Below are positions 8,287 to 17,609 of a stretch of 64,000 nt of DNA, one piece after another. Made by a program: the position numbers and the translations under genes. The notes under the pieces are model-generated. The model did no database searches, was not told the origin of the DNA, and saw only the letters and a list, made by a program, of their open reading frames with translations. The DNA is from Acidimicrobiales bacterium (GTDB lineage: Bacteria; Actinomycetota; Acidimicrobiia; Acidimicrobiales; Aldehydirespiratoraceae). The first letter of the stretch is position 1; each line of letters starts with the position of its first letter. The DNA lies in NCBI GenBank assembly GCA_029246685.1, contig JAQWMR010000016.1:434001-498000 (forward strand), in the 5' to 3' direction.

Positions 8287-9432
8287 CTAGCGAAGGCCGG
8301 CGCCCATCATCTCGGCGAAGTTGTGCTCGTAGAACCTGTCGCGGGCGGTGTCGCTCACGTCGTCCATCGTCGCCTCGAAGTGGCGGACGGGGTCCTTGCT
8401 TCCCTCGGGATGCGGGAAGTCGCTGGAGAAGAGCAGCGTGTCGTCACCGCAACTCTCGATGAGCCAACCCACGTCCTCGCGGACGAACGGCGTGACGAAG
8501 ACCTGACGATGGACGTAGTCGCTCGCCCGTTCGGTGAGCTCCTTCACGCGCGGCTCCGTCTTGGAGAACGTGGCCTGACAAGCGTCGATGAGGCGTAGGA
8601 ATCCCGGCAGCCAGAGCGCCCCCTGCTCGATGGATCCGCCTCGCAGGTCCGGATGGTCGTCCAGCACCCCGTCGAGGATCATCGCCGAGAGGAACTGCTC
8701 CGGCACCTGGTGAATCGCCATGTAGTCGCGGGACCGGACGTTCTCGCCGCCGCCGAGGAAATCGGTGGTCGGACGTCCGTTGTCGTGGAACGCCTTCTTG
8801 ACCGGCCGCCCTGCACCGCCGATGTGGAGCATGAACGGGATCCGGCGCTCCTCGAGCGTTGACCAGACAACGTCGTAGTCAGGATGAGTGGGGCTGATCC
8901 CGGAGCCGGGGTGCGACGGGAACAGGATCGCGCTGGCGCCCAGATCGAGCGCCTCGATCACGGTGGCGAGCGTGTGCTCCGGTCCGTTCCACGCCGCCAT
9001 CGCGACCGGAAGAAGACGACGATCGTCCGCACAGAAGTCCGTGACCGCGCGGTTGTGGGCGGTCAGCCCGCCCTGCGACAGCTCCAGGTCATCGCCGAGG
9101 AACTGGTTGCCGGCGAACGTCGAGAAGACAAGCTGCGAGTCGAAGCCGAGGAGATCCATCGCCCGCGACCGCTCGGTCGCGTCGAACGCACCCAGGCCGG
9201 ACCACCCCTTCGAGTTCATCAGCGCGGCTTCGGCCGCATCTGCTCGTTCCGAGTCATCGCGCCGCGCTGACGCTTCGGCGACCGCCGCCTCCGCAAGCTT
9301 GCCCGCGCCCCCGAGGGCGAGGGGGCGCAGCCGCTCCCGCACGCCGGGGTCGGCGTAGCGCTCGATCCAGTCCGGCAACTCCATGATGTGGCTGTCCGCG
9401 TCGTGCACGACGCGTTCCGGTGCGTACGACAT
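8287..9432 (-). CDS. amidohydrolase family 2 (TIM-barrel metal-dependent hydrolase/decarboxylase)
   Basis: A 381-residue COG2159-type protein. It begins VHDADSHIMELPDW (the Asp/His metal motif near the N-terminus) and contains FMLHIGGAGRP (barrel His) and LLFSSDFPHPEGSKDP, whose Asp is the usual catalytic/metal residue. Relatives include ACMSD and resorcylate decarboxylases. Secretion is not indicated. The ATG at 9432 is preceded by GAGGAGG. The gene stands alone, with a 104-bp gap to the membrane-protein gene to the right. The substrate is unknown. Confidence 0.88.
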   Translation of the reverse strand: MSYAPERVVHDADSHIMELPDWIERYADPGVRERLRPLALGGAGKLAEAAVAEASARRDDSERADAAEAALMNSKGWSGLGAFDATERSRAMDLLGFDSQLVFSTFAGNQFLGDDLELSQGGLTAHNRAVTDFCADDRRLLPVAMAAWNGPEHTLATVIEALDLGASAILFPSHPGSGISPTHPDYDVVWSTLEERRIPFMLHIGGAGRPVKKAFHDNGRPTTDFLGGGENVRSRDYMAIHQVPEQFLSAMILDGVLDDHPDLRGGSIEQGALWLPGFLRLIDACQATFSKTEPRVKELTERASDYVHRQVFVTPFVREDVGWLIESCGDDTLLFSSDFPHPEGSKDPVRHFEATMDDVSDTARDRFYEHNFAEMMGAGLR

Positions 9433-9536
9433 GTCGACCTCCTCGACCCGCGACGGGCCTCCGACCATCGAGGCTCGCACAGGCACCCCGTCGTCGCCAG
9501 AGCCCCGTGCCCAAAGCGAACGGCGGGAGCCTGACG

Positions 9537-10148
9537 TCAGCGCGCCCGGGCCGGCTCGGCTGTCGGAAGCGACAAGCGGTCGAGGGCGATGTGGACGAGC
9601 GGTCCGATCGAGACGAGGAACCAGACCGTGCCGAAACCGACCGTCCCGCCCAGGATGACGCCGACGACCAGGGCCGCCGCCTCGACGCCGAGGCGGGCCT
9701 TCCAGATCGTGACGCCGCGTCGCCCGAGTGCCGTCATCATTCCGTCGCGCGGTCCGGGCCCGAGATGAACACCGATGTACAGGCCGGAACCGATCGCGAT
9801 GACAGCCGGGCCGCAGACCGTGAATGCGATCCGGGCGGCTGTCGACGTCGGGTCGTCGAACATCCATAGCGTGGCGTCGACCGCGGTGCCGATCACCACG
9901 ACATTGGCCACCGTGCCGATACGGATCGGTTCGCGCAGCGCCAGCATCGCGAGAACAAGAACCGCGCCCACGACGATGGTCGCGGTGCCGATGCTCAACG
10001 ACGTCCGTTCCTCGAGGCCCTGATGGAGCACGTCCCAGGGCGGAAGGCCGAAGTCGCCCATCAGAATCAGGGCGATACCGACGCCGAAGACCCACAGCCC
10101 GACGAGCAGTCGGGGCATTCGACGGAGGGTGGTGGTCGGCGATAGCAC
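9537..10148 (-). CDS. YczE/YyaS/YitT-type integral membrane protein
   Basis: A 203-residue protein with about five hydrophobic segments. Two family signatures are clear: GDFGLPPWDVLHQGL after the first helix and GLYIGVHLGPGPRDGMMTAL after the fourth. YczE-like proteins are of poorly known function and often sit near transport or secondary-metabolite genes. The frame opens at GTG 10148, with an ATG at 10118 as an alternative. It lies 59 bp left of the molybdenum hydroxylase gene on the same strand and could be the last gene of that operon, but nothing ties it to purine use. Confidence 0.75.
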   Translation of the reverse strand: MLSPTTTLRRMPRLLVGLWVFGVGIALILMGDFGLPPWDVLHQGLEERTSLSIGTATIVVGAVLVLAMLALREPIRIGTVANVVVIGTAVDATLWMFDDPTSTAARIAFTVCGPAVIAIGSGLYIGVHLGPGPRDGMMTALGRRGVTIWKARLGVEAAALVVGVILGGTVGFGTVWFLVSIGPLVHIALDRLSLPTAEPARAR

Positions 10149-10207
10149 CGACGGAGCCTAACTGCGGCGTTTTCGGCACCCGCCGGGCCAACCACTCGAC
10201 GACCCGC

Positions 10208-12448
10208 TCAGGAGTCGAGGGCGGCGAGGACCTTGCTGGGCGTCAGGGGGAAGGAGTCGAACCACACGCCCGTGGCATCGTGGACGGCGGCGACAACCGC
10301 CGGGGCGTACGTGATGTAGGGCATCTCGGCCACGCCTCGCGCTCCCCACGGGCCGGCCGGGTCGCCGAGCTCGAGGATCACACTCTCGATGACGGTGGGA
10401 ATGTCGCCGATGCCGGGGATCAGGTACTGCGACAGGCGGGGGTTGCGGATACGGCCGTCGGTGACGACGAGATTCTCGCTCAGGACGTAGCCATGCGCCT
10501 GGACGACCGCCCCCTCGATCTGGCCCTTGAGCAGCGCCGGATTGATCGCCCGGCCGACATCGTGTGCGGAGACCACACGGTCAACGCGGATGTGGCCTGT
10601 CTCGACGTCGACGGAGACGTCGACCGATTGGGCCATGTAGCCGTAGGAGAAGTTCGGCTGGCCGACACCGGTGACCGGGTCGAGCATCTCGGTAGGTGGA
10701 GGCGTATAGCGGAACCGACCGACCGCTGGGCGTTCACCGTCCTGCCACGCCTTCTCCGCCTCCTCGACGGCACCGAGGACAGAGTTGCCCGACATGAACG
10801 TGAGCCGGCTCGCAGAGGCGGAACCGGCATCCCCGGACGAGGCGGTGTCCGAGAAGTGGCCTCGGACTCGGTCGACATCGACGCCGGACGCATCGGCGGT
10901 CATCTGCAGGATGGCCATGTGGTTTCCCTGGCCGACCTCGGCACCGCCATGGAAGATGTCGACCGTGTCGGGTCGATCATCCGCCGCGCCGCCATGGAAA
11001 TGCACCTCGGCTTCACAGCGTTCGGGGAAGCCGAAGCTGAACCCCACGTTCTTCATGCCGACGGCGAACCCTCGACCCCGGCGCAGCGCGGTCGCGGCCG
11101 GCGGGAGGGACGCGACCGGCCGGTACGGCTCGACCTCCACGCGGGGGCCGTCCGTCGGTGCACGCTCCACGCACGCCTCGACCACCTGAGGCAGGCCGAC
11201 GCCGGCCGGGAGAGGGACCTGGGTGATCCCAATGCTGCCTTCTCGGAGCAGGTTGCGTCGGCGCAGCTCGATCGGGTCCATGTCGAGGACGGCGGCGAGC
11301 TTGTTCATCTGGGTCTCGGCGACGAACGCGCCCTGGGGCCCGCCGAATCCTCGGAACGCTCCACCGGGAACGGAATGCGTGTAGACGGCGCGGCTGTCGA
11401 TGCGGGCGTTCGGCACCTCGTAGGCACCGGCCACGGTCAGGTGAGCGTTCCCGAGCACCTTCGTGGATGTGTAGTTGTAGGCACCAGCGTCAAGCCAGAC
11501 GTCTGCCTCGACCGCGGTGATCATGCCGTCATTCGTGGCCCCGAGCCGAGCATCCACGATTGCCCGGTGCCGCTTGTGGTGTCCGACGATCGATTCCTCG
11601 CGCGACCAGCGGCAGTGCACCGGTCGTTCGATTCCCAGCGCTTGGAGCTTGCGGACCGCGAGCGCCATCACAATCTGGAGACTCATGTCCTCCTTGCCAC
11701 CGAACGCGCCGCCGATGGCCGCGTAGATGACCCGGATCTGCTCGTCGGGCACGTCCAGCGCGTGGGCGATCTGCTCGCGATCCTCGTGCGTCCACTGCCC
11801 CGAGGTCTCGACCGTCACTCGGCCCTCGTCGTCCACCCAGCCAGTCGCCGCCTCGACCTGCAGGAAGGCGTGCTCCTGGTGCGGAACCTCATAGCGGCCC
11901 TCGATGATCACGTCGGCTTCGTCCCAGCCCGCGTCGATGTCGCCCTTGCGGATCACCATCTCGTAATACGCGTTGGACGACGTCGTCTCCGCGTGGACGA
12001 GCACTTCGTCGCGGCGGGCCGACTCGAGATCCGAAACGAGGGGAAGCTGCTCCCACTCGGCCGCAATCGCCGCCGCTCCGGCCTGTGCGGCCGACCGGGT
12101 CTCGCCGACAACCACCGCGAGGTGGTCCGCTTCCCAGCGGCTGATGTCACAGCGCACTTCCGAGCGGCCGGTGTGATCGAGACCGATGAGGACCGGCTGA
12201 TCGAACATCGTCAGCCCGTACTCGTTGACCGGGACGTCGGCGGCGGTGACGACGGCGACGACGCCCGGCACTGCCTCGGCCTCACTGACGTCGAGCGACA
12301 GCAGCCGAGCGTGAGGCTGGTCAGTAAAGACGACCACGGCCTGGAGAGAATCGGGCGGCACCCGGTCGGCCGGATAGCCGGCCTCGCCCACGACCTTCGC
12401 GGCCGCGTCAACACGGATCGGGGACGAGCCGACTCCACCGCGGGTCAT
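10208..12448 (-). CDS. xanthine dehydrogenase-family molybdopterin-binding subunit
   Basis: A 746-residue large subunit of a molybdenum hydroxylase. The a/b hammerhead domain starts near residue 10 (VDAAAKVVGEAGYPAD) and the molybdopterin domains follow, with GGAFGGKEDM, AFRGFGGPQG and GQGNHMAILQMTADA. The C-terminal GARGVAEMPY contains the Glu that acts as catalytic base in this family. The partner FAD/2Fe-2S subunit is encoded immediately upstream, with a 4-bp ATGA overlap. Such complexes hydroxylate purines, aldehydes or N-heterocycles with water. Purines fit the rest of the operon, but the identity of the heterocycle is inferred. It is the distal enzyme gene of the nine-gene operon. Confidence 0.9.
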   Translation of the reverse strand: MTRGGVGSSPIRVDAAAKVVGEAGYPADRVPPDSLQAVVVFTDQPHARLLSLDVSEAEAVPGVVAVVTAADVPVNEYGLTMFDQPVLIGLDHTGRSEVRCDISRWEADHLAVVVGETRSAAQAGAAAIAAEWEQLPLVSDLESARRDEVLVHAETTSSNAYYEMVIRKGDIDAGWDEADVIIEGRYEVPHQEHAFLQVEAATGWVDDEGRVTVETSGQWTHEDREQIAHALDVPDEQIRVIYAAIGGAFGGKEDMSLQIVMALAVRKLQALGIERPVHCRWSREESIVGHHKRHRAIVDARLGATNDGMITAVEADVWLDAGAYNYTSTKVLGNAHLTVAGAYEVPNARIDSRAVYTHSVPGGAFRGFGGPQGAFVAETQMNKLAAVLDMDPIELRRRNLLREGSIGITQVPLPAGVGLPQVVEACVERAPTDGPRVEVEPYRPVASLPPAATALRRGRGFAVGMKNVGFSFGFPERCEAEVHFHGGAADDRPDTVDIFHGGAEVGQGNHMAILQMTADASGVDVDRVRGHFSDTASSGDAGSASASRLTFMSGNSVLGAVEEAEKAWQDGERPAVGRFRYTPPPTEMLDPVTGVGQPNFSYGYMAQSVDVSVDVETGHIRVDRVVSAHDVGRAINPALLKGQIEGAVVQAHGYVLSENLVVTDGRIRNPRLSQYLIPGIGDIPTVIESVILELGDPAGPWGARGVAEMPYITYAPAVVAAVHDATGVWFDSFPLTPSKVLAALDS

Positions 12449-13902
12449 GGCGTCCTCCCGGCGATCTGCACGGCGGTCGTGATCGGGTAGTACCCCGTGC
12501 ATCGGCAGAGGTTGCCGGCGAGACCGAACTCGACCTGATCGTCGGTCGGGTCCGAGCAGTCATCCAGCAGGGCCGACCCGGCGACGAGGAATCCCGGGAT
12601 ACAGAATCCGCACTGCACGGCGAACTCGTCGATGAACGCCTGCTGGAGCGCGGACAGCTCGGCGTTGTCGGACAGTCCTTCCACGGTGGTGACGCTCGCA
12701 CCGTCCGCCTGTGCGGCCGGCACGAGACAGCTCATCACCGCAGCGCCATCGAGCCGCACAGTGCAGGCGCCGCACTCCCCCTCCGCGCATCCTTCCTTGA
12801 CACCGAGCGTGGGGATGGACGACTCGTCGCGGAGCCAGTCGAGCAACGTCGTCCCGGCCGCGCCGGTGCCGACGGCGACAGCTCCATTGACCGTCACCTC
12901 GATCGGTGTGGCATCGCCGACATCGCCGTGGTTCGGCGGACCCGTCGGTCGGCGGGCGCCGAGCAACGGCGGGTCAGCCGGCCACTGCGATGCCTCGTCG
13001 CCGGCGGCCACGGTTTCGAGCGCACGACGTACGAGGGTGGCTGTGGTGTCCCGTCGGTAGTCGGCAGTGGCCCGAACGTCGTCGATCGGCGCGATGGACG
13101 CGGCGACCGAGTCGGCCGCGTCAGAGATCGCGGCAGCATCGAGCGGCCGGCCCGCGAGCGCCTCGGCGAAAGCGTCGTTCATCACGACGGTGGCGGCGAC
13201 CGAACCGAGCGCCAGCCGAGCAGAGGTGACGATCCGCTCCTCTCGAGAGATGACGATGCCGGCGTGGACGACCGAGATCGCCTGAGCGCGGCGGTTCCCG
13301 AGCTTGACCCAGAGCCCCTGCCGACCTGCGCTCAGCTTCGGGACCCGGATGGCGGTGATCAGCTCGTCGGCTTCACAGACCGTGGTGCGGAATCCCGTGA
13401 AGAAGTCCTCCACCGCGACCTCGCGCTGGACCTCCGTGTCTCCCACCAGCCGGGCCAGCTCCACCGTCGCGCCGAGAGCCATCAGCGCGCTGATGGAGTC
13501 ATTTGCCGGGCTCGCCGTCGCGATATTGCCGGCGACCGTCGCCCGGTTTCGCAGCTGCGGCGACCCGATCTCCAAGCACGCCTGAGCGAGCGGCAGCGCA
13601 TCAGCGACGAGGCGCGGGTCACCGACAATCTGATTGTGGGTGACGCCTCCGGCCAACACGAACTCGTCCGGCGTCTCCAGGATCTCGTGGGCGTCGGCGA
13701 CGGCGCTCAGGTCAACGAGCGTGACCGGCGGGCCAGGCGTTCGGACGAGGTCGAGGACGAGGTCCGTGCCGCCGGCAATCGGGCGCGCCCCGGGGAACTC
13801 GTGGAGTGCCTCGAGTGCTGCGAGCCAGCTGGCCGGCCGGATGATCCGCTCGATGCCGGCCCCCGGCCGTTGCACTTCGTGGATCTCGCCGACGGTCGCC
13901 AT
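12445..13902 (-). CDS. fused FAD-binding and 2Fe-2S subunit of a molybdenum hydroxylase
   Basis: A 485-residue protein that joins two usually separate subunits. Residues about 15-290 are the CoxM-like FAD domain (PIAGGTDLVLDL, LRNRATVAGNIATASPANDS). After a Pro-rich linker (about 310-335), residues 340-485 are a CoxS-like 2Fe-2S subunit with CAEGECGACTV, QCGFCIPG and LCRCTGYYP. It passes electrons from the molybdenum site of the downstream large subunit to FAD and an acceptor. The ATG at 13902 gives a 4-bp gap to the upstream gene and has TAGGA nearby; a GTG at 13923 would overlap that gene. The FAD-then-FeS order is the reverse of XdhA-type fusions. Confidence 0.88.
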   Translation of the reverse strand: MATVGEIHEVQRPGAGIERIIRPASWLAALEALHEFPGARPIAGGTDLVLDLVRTPGPPVTLVDLSAVADAHEILETPDEFVLAGGVTHNQIVGDPRLVADALPLAQACLEIGSPQLRNRATVAGNIATASPANDSISALMALGATVELARLVGDTEVQREVAVEDFFTGFRTTVCEADELITAIRVPKLSAGRQGLWVKLGNRRAQAISVVHAGIVISREERIVTSARLALGSVAATVVMNDAFAEALAGRPLDAAAISDAADSVAASIAPIDDVRATADYRRDTTATLVRRALETVAAGDEASQWPADPPLLGARRPTGPPNHGDVGDATPIEVTVNGAVAVGTGAAGTTLLDWLRDESSIPTLGVKEGCAEGECGACTVRLDGAAVMSCLVPAAQADGASVTTVEGLSDNAELSALQQAFIDEFAVQCGFCIPGFLVAGSALLDDCSDPTDDQVEFGLAGNLCRCTGYYPITTAVQIAGRTP

Positions 13903-13906
13903 GTTC

Positions 13907-15013
13907 CTATTCTCGTTCGACACCGGTGAAGAGGACGGCGACCCGTGATCCGGGGGCCGGCGGCGAGCTCATCAGCCCAGCGAGTCCGGCGGTGCCTGTC
14001 GCTGATACCGCGACGCCGGTGGCGGACGCGAGTTCGTGGGCGCGCACGATCGCGGCCTCGGGCGCGATGACCGGCTCGCCGCCTGTTTCTCGAGTCCGGC
14101 GCAGGAGGGGCAACCAGTCGTAGGTGATGTCGTCGAGAATGCCGCTCGCCGCGCTGTGGGGTCCGTCCCATGGCCACATGTAGTCACCCTGAGCAGCCTC
14201 GGCCGCGTCGAGATCGAACTCCGGAGCGAGCCGGTTCCAGGCTCGAACCAACGGCGCACAGCCCTCGGCCTGCACGGGATACAGCGCGACGTCACCGAGC
14301 CCGAGCGAGGCGGACGTGGCCAGTGCGCCGCCGCCGACCTGCACGTAGAGCGCATCGAGGCCGGGCACCTGGTCGGCGAGTTCCCAGCCGATGGTTCGGC
14401 CGCCGTCGAACGTGGACGGCGTGTCGGTCCCTTGCACGCTGAACGCTCGGGACCCAGCAGCGACGGCCTCAGTGAAACGGAGATAGCACGGGTCGCCGTG
14501 CTCGCCGTCACGTCGATCACAGATGCGGAGATCCGCGCCGAGCTCGGTCAGTGCGGCGACAACGGGCGGATCGGCCCATGTCGGGACGAACACCGAGAGC
14601 TCGCGGTCGAGTGCTCGAGCGATCACTGACGCCCCGAGTGCAGCGTTGCCACAACTTGCGATCGCAAGCTGGTCAGGAATCGGCGCTCCGAGCGCCTCAT
14701 CCACCAGCATCGCGATGGTCACTCCGAAGAGATGCCGCGCCTTGTGCGACCCGCCGACGTTGTCCACCTCGACCTTCGCGTGAAGCTCCACATCGAGGCC
14801 GGCGGCGGCAGCCAGCTCGGGCATCGCTGCGGTGGGGGTGACCGTGAACCCGTGACCGTCGACCGCAGCCACCTCCGCGTCGAGCTTCTCGACCGTCTCG
14901 ACGAACCAGTTGTCGCTCAGGCCGCCGGCGAGCGCGGCCGCGTGGCTGTCGAGCCGCTCCCGGTACCGGACGAATGGGCTGTCGGATACAGCGTTGGCGG
15001 ACACGTCGTTCAT
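13907..15013 (-). CDS. PLP-dependent fold-type II enzyme (threonine dehydratase/synthase-like)
   Basis: A 368-residue protein. The PLP lysine is in VGGSHKARHLFG, the phosphate-binding or substrate loop is SCGNAALGAS, and YVQVGGGALA lies near the cofactor phosphate. These mark the tryptophan-synthase-beta superfamily, which does beta-eliminations or replacements on amino acids. By position it could take the place of ygeX (2,3-diaminopropionate ammonia-lyase) in E. coli-type purine clusters, but the sequence is closer in feel to threonine synthase-like proteins. It lies 9 bp downstream of a second, larger fold-II gene and 4 bp upstream of the FAD/FeS gene. The exact reaction is unassigned. Confidence 0.8.
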   Translation of the reverse strand: MNDVSANAVSDSPFVRYRERLDSHAAALAGGLSDNWFVETVEKLDAEVAAVDGHGFTVTPTAAMPELAAAAGLDVELHAKVEVDNVGGSHKARHLFGVTIAMLVDEALGAPIPDQLAIASCGNAALGASVIARALDRELSVFVPTWADPPVVAALTELGADLRICDRRDGEHGDPCYLRFTEAVAAGSRAFSVQGTDTPSTFDGGRTIGWELADQVPGLDALYVQVGGGALATSASLGLGDVALYPVQAEGCAPLVRAWNRLAPEFDLDAAEAAQGDYMWPWDGPHSAASGILDDITYDWLPLLRRTRETGGEPVIAPEAAIVRAHELASATGVAVSATGTAGLAGLMSSPPAPGSRVAVLFTGVERE

Positions 15014-15021
15014 CAGAGCGG

Positions 15022-16515
15022 TCAGCCGTGTGAGGCGCCGGTAGCAGCGTTGAAGTCGACGATCATCTCGTCCCAGCGATCCGGGAGGCCCCGCAGGCCG
15101 GCCCAGAAGGACTGGTCACGCCGGGCCTCGAAGTCCGCGATCTCCACGCCGAGCTGCTCCACCCACGTGAAGTAGCCGAGGTTGAACACACGGTTGCGGT
15201 GCACCTCGTCCATCTCGATCGCATGCGTGGTCTCGACGTTGGCCATGTGCTCGTCGAACACCGCGGCGGCCTCACCATCGTCGAAGCCGCCGGAGAAGTG
15301 GGTGGACATGACCTTCTCGCGCTCGGAGTTGTACAACTCCGAGCCGTCGGTGGCCACGGTGACGATCACGTCGTCGGACCCGAGTCCCCACTGCTTCGCT
15401 GTGGTGATCGCGGCGAGCGTGTTGCAGATCGACGAGTAGCCCATGTGCGTCAGCACCGATGCGAGCTCCGGCGCGACGCCTCGCTGCTCGAGCAGGCGGA
15501 TGCCGGCGGGCGTGTTGAAGAGCACGTCGAGCTGGTCGGTGGACTGGTCGGACACGCCCACGATCAGATCCGTGTTCGTGACGTTGTGGATCAGCGGAAT
15601 GTGTTTGTCGCCGATGCCCTGGATGTTGTGGTCGCCGAAGCCGTTGTAGAGCATCGTGGGCACCTCGAGCGCCTCGACGGCCACGATGCGGGCTCCGTGC
15701 TCGTCCTTCAGGTAGTCGCCGGCGCCGAGGGTGCCGGCGGAACCGGACGCCGAGACGAAGGCCGCCAAGTTGCCAGGGCGGTCGGCCGTGACGTGCTCGT
15801 AGACCTTCTCGAGCGCGGGGCCTGTCACGGCGTAGTGGCCCATGTGATTCGAGAACTCGCTGAACTGGTTGAGGATCACGTTGGCGGGATCCTCCTCGAG
15901 ACGCATGCACTCCTCGTAGATCTCCTTGACGTTGGCCTCGGTCCCCGGCGTGCGGATCACGTCGTCGGGGTGGTCGATCCAGCGGTCGAGCCATTCGAAA
16001 CGTTCGCGGCTCATGCCCTCGGGCAACACGGCCACGCCACGGCACCCCATGATCTTGGAGATCGCGATGCCGCCGCGGGCGTAGTTGCCGGTGGACGGCC
16101 AGATCGCTCGGTGCGCAGTCGGGTCGAAGCGCCCGGTCACGAGTCGGGCCGCGAGGCAGGCGTATGCCGCCAGCACCTTGTGGGCCCCGATCATCGGGAA
16201 CCGGTTGCCGAAGGCGAGGACGATGCGCGCATCGACCCCGGTCATCTCGGGCGGAAGCTCGACATGGTCGGGTACCGCGACCGGTCCGCCGCCGTCGAGA
16301 TCGTTGAACCAATGGACGCGGAACAGGTTGCGGGGATCGCCGGCGTTCTTGTCGATGCCGCCCAGCGCTGAGACGATCTCCGGTGGGATCGTCGACGGGT
16401 CGCGCAGTTGGGCGAAGGTCGGGAGAACGATGTTGTTCTCCCGGAATCGCGTCACTGCATTGTCGTAGGCGGACTGTCCGTCGGGATCGAAATCACCGAA
16501 TACGGCAAGGGACAT
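15022..16515 (-). CDS. large PLP-dependent fold-type II protein (cysteine-synthase-like)
   Basis: A 497-residue protein, longer than typical cysteine synthases (about 310). The PLP lysine lies in FPMIGAHKVLAAYACLA. WPSTGNYARGGIAISKIMGCRG is the asparagine loop, and SASGSAGTLGAGDYLK is the glycine-rich phosphate loop. The N-terminal 90 residues and a long C-terminal extension after ATDGSELYNS are extra. It overlaps the SsnA-like gene by 3 bp (TGA/ATG) and precedes the smaller PLP enzyme by 8 bp, so both lyases are firmly in the operon. It may act on an amino-acid product of ring opening. This role is inference. Confidence 0.8.
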   Translation of the reverse strand: MSLAVFGDFDPDGQSAYDNAVTRFRENNIVLPTFAQLRDPSTIPPEIVSALGGIDKNAGDPRNLFRVHWFNDLDGGGPVAVPDHVELPPEMTGVDARIVLAFGNRFPMIGAHKVLAAYACLAARLVTGRFDPTAHRAIWPSTGNYARGGIAISKIMGCRGVAVLPEGMSRERFEWLDRWIDHPDDVIRTPGTEANVKEIYEECMRLEEDPANVILNQFSEFSNHMGHYAVTGPALEKVYEHVTADRPGNLAAFVSASGSAGTLGAGDYLKDEHGARIVAVEALEVPTMLYNGFGDHNIQGIGDKHIPLIHNVTNTDLIVGVSDQSTDQLDVLFNTPAGIRLLEQRGVAPELASVLTHMGYSSICNTLAAITTAKQWGLGSDDVIVTVATDGSELYNSEREKVMSTHFSGGFDDGEAAAVFDEHMANVETTHAIEMDEVHRNRVFNLGYFTWVEQLGVEIADFEARRDQSFWAGLRGLPDRWDEMIVDFNAATGASHG

Positions 16516-17609
16516 CAGAGGTTCTCCAGCTTTGAAAAGAGTTGTTGTGCCGCGGCCGCGGCCTTGTGGCGGATCTCAGCGGGGTCGACGCGAGCGGCAA
16601 CGCCATCGGCGAGCACCACCTCGCCGTCGACCTCGACGCGAGTGGGCGAGACCCCGGGGCTGTACGCCAGCCGCCACGGGTCCATCGGTTCGTAGTTCCA
16701 GGTGACGCGGTCATCGCAGGCCTCAGGGAAGAGCGACCAGCCGGGCTCGAGCCACGCCCACACGTCGTCCGGCGTGGTCGTGACGTCGTCCTCGCGAGCC
16801 TTGACGAAGGCGACCCGGAATTCATCGAGCATGTCGGCGCCGATGCCGTCGGTTCCGAGACCGGTGGGGTTTGCGAACCGGCGGGGCCGTGAGTAACCGA
16901 CGGCGTTGTTCATGTTGGACCGCGGGTTGTGCACGATCGTGCCCGCGAGGCCGTGATCGTCCGGCAGATGCACGCCGTGGACGAGCCACCAGTCGTCGGC
17001 GGTGTGGCCCTGCAGCTGCTCCCAGGTGTCGGCTTCGCCCTCGGCGACGTGCACGTGGACGCCGACATCGTGGCGGGAAGCCATCTCGGCCGCGGCGGCG
17101 ATGGTGTCGTCGTCGCAGGTGAAGGCGGCGTGGAGCCCGACCATCCCCCGTCCGCCCGCTGCGAGGAACCGCTCGTTCTCCGCCAGGCCCGCAGCTGCGC
17201 CGGCGGCACCGTGGCGGTCCGTGACGCCATAGGCGCAGTTGACCCGCACGCCGACCTCGGCGCAGGCGTCAGCGATCACCGACAACGAACCGTCGATCGC
17301 ATTCGGTGACTCGTGATGGTCGATGATCGACGTGCAGCCCCGTTCGAGTGCTTCGAGAGCCCCGAGCTTCGCGGACCACTCGATCGTGTCGAGGTCGAGG
17401 GCGCGGTCGAGCCGCCACCAGACGAGCTCGAGAATCTCGAGGAACCCCGCGGGCGTGCGCCGCGGAGCCGGCATTCCCCGAGCCAACGCGGAGTAGAGGT
17501 GGTGATGGGCGCAAACGAGCCCTGGCGTCTGATTCAGGTCCACGATCCCGTCCACGACGCCGCGTTCTCGCGGTTCGACTCGTTGACCATCGGGAGTTCG
17601 TTGCGCCAC
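16515..17609 (-). CDS. SsnA-like aminohydrolase (amidohydrolase superfamily), N-terminally short
   Basis: A 364-residue protein. TPGLVCAHHHLYSALARGMPAP contains the first metal histidines and is diagnostic of SsnA/chlorohydrolase-like deaminases. VHVHVAEGEAD, HNPRSNMNNAVGYS and LGTDGIGADML supply the later barrel residues. Compared with relatives (about 440 residues; the enzyme at 24675 in this window has 455), roughly 35 N-terminal residues of the small beta domain are missing. The longest frame starts at GTG 17609, 76 bp inside the molybdenum hydroxylase gene upstream. A later start would shorten it more. In E. coli ssnA lies beside ygfK and xdhD, as here. Confidence 0.82.
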   Translation of the reverse strand: MAQRTPDGQRVEPRERGVVDGIVDLNQTPGLVCAHHHLYSALARGMPAPRRTPAGFLEILELVWWRLDRALDLDTIEWSAKLGALEALERGCTSIIDHHESPNAIDGSLSVIADACAEVGVRVNCAYGVTDRHGAAGAAAGLAENERFLAAGGRGMVGLHAAFTCDDDTIAAAAEMASRHDVGVHVHVAEGEADTWEQLQGHTADDWWLVHGVHLPDDHGLAGTIVHNPRSNMNNAVGYSRPRRFANPTGLGTDGIGADMLDEFRVAFVKAREDDVTTTPDDVWAWLEPGWSLFPEACDDRVTWNYEPMDPWRLAYSPGVSPTRVEVDGEVVLADGVAARVDPAEIRHKAAAAAQQLFSKLENL

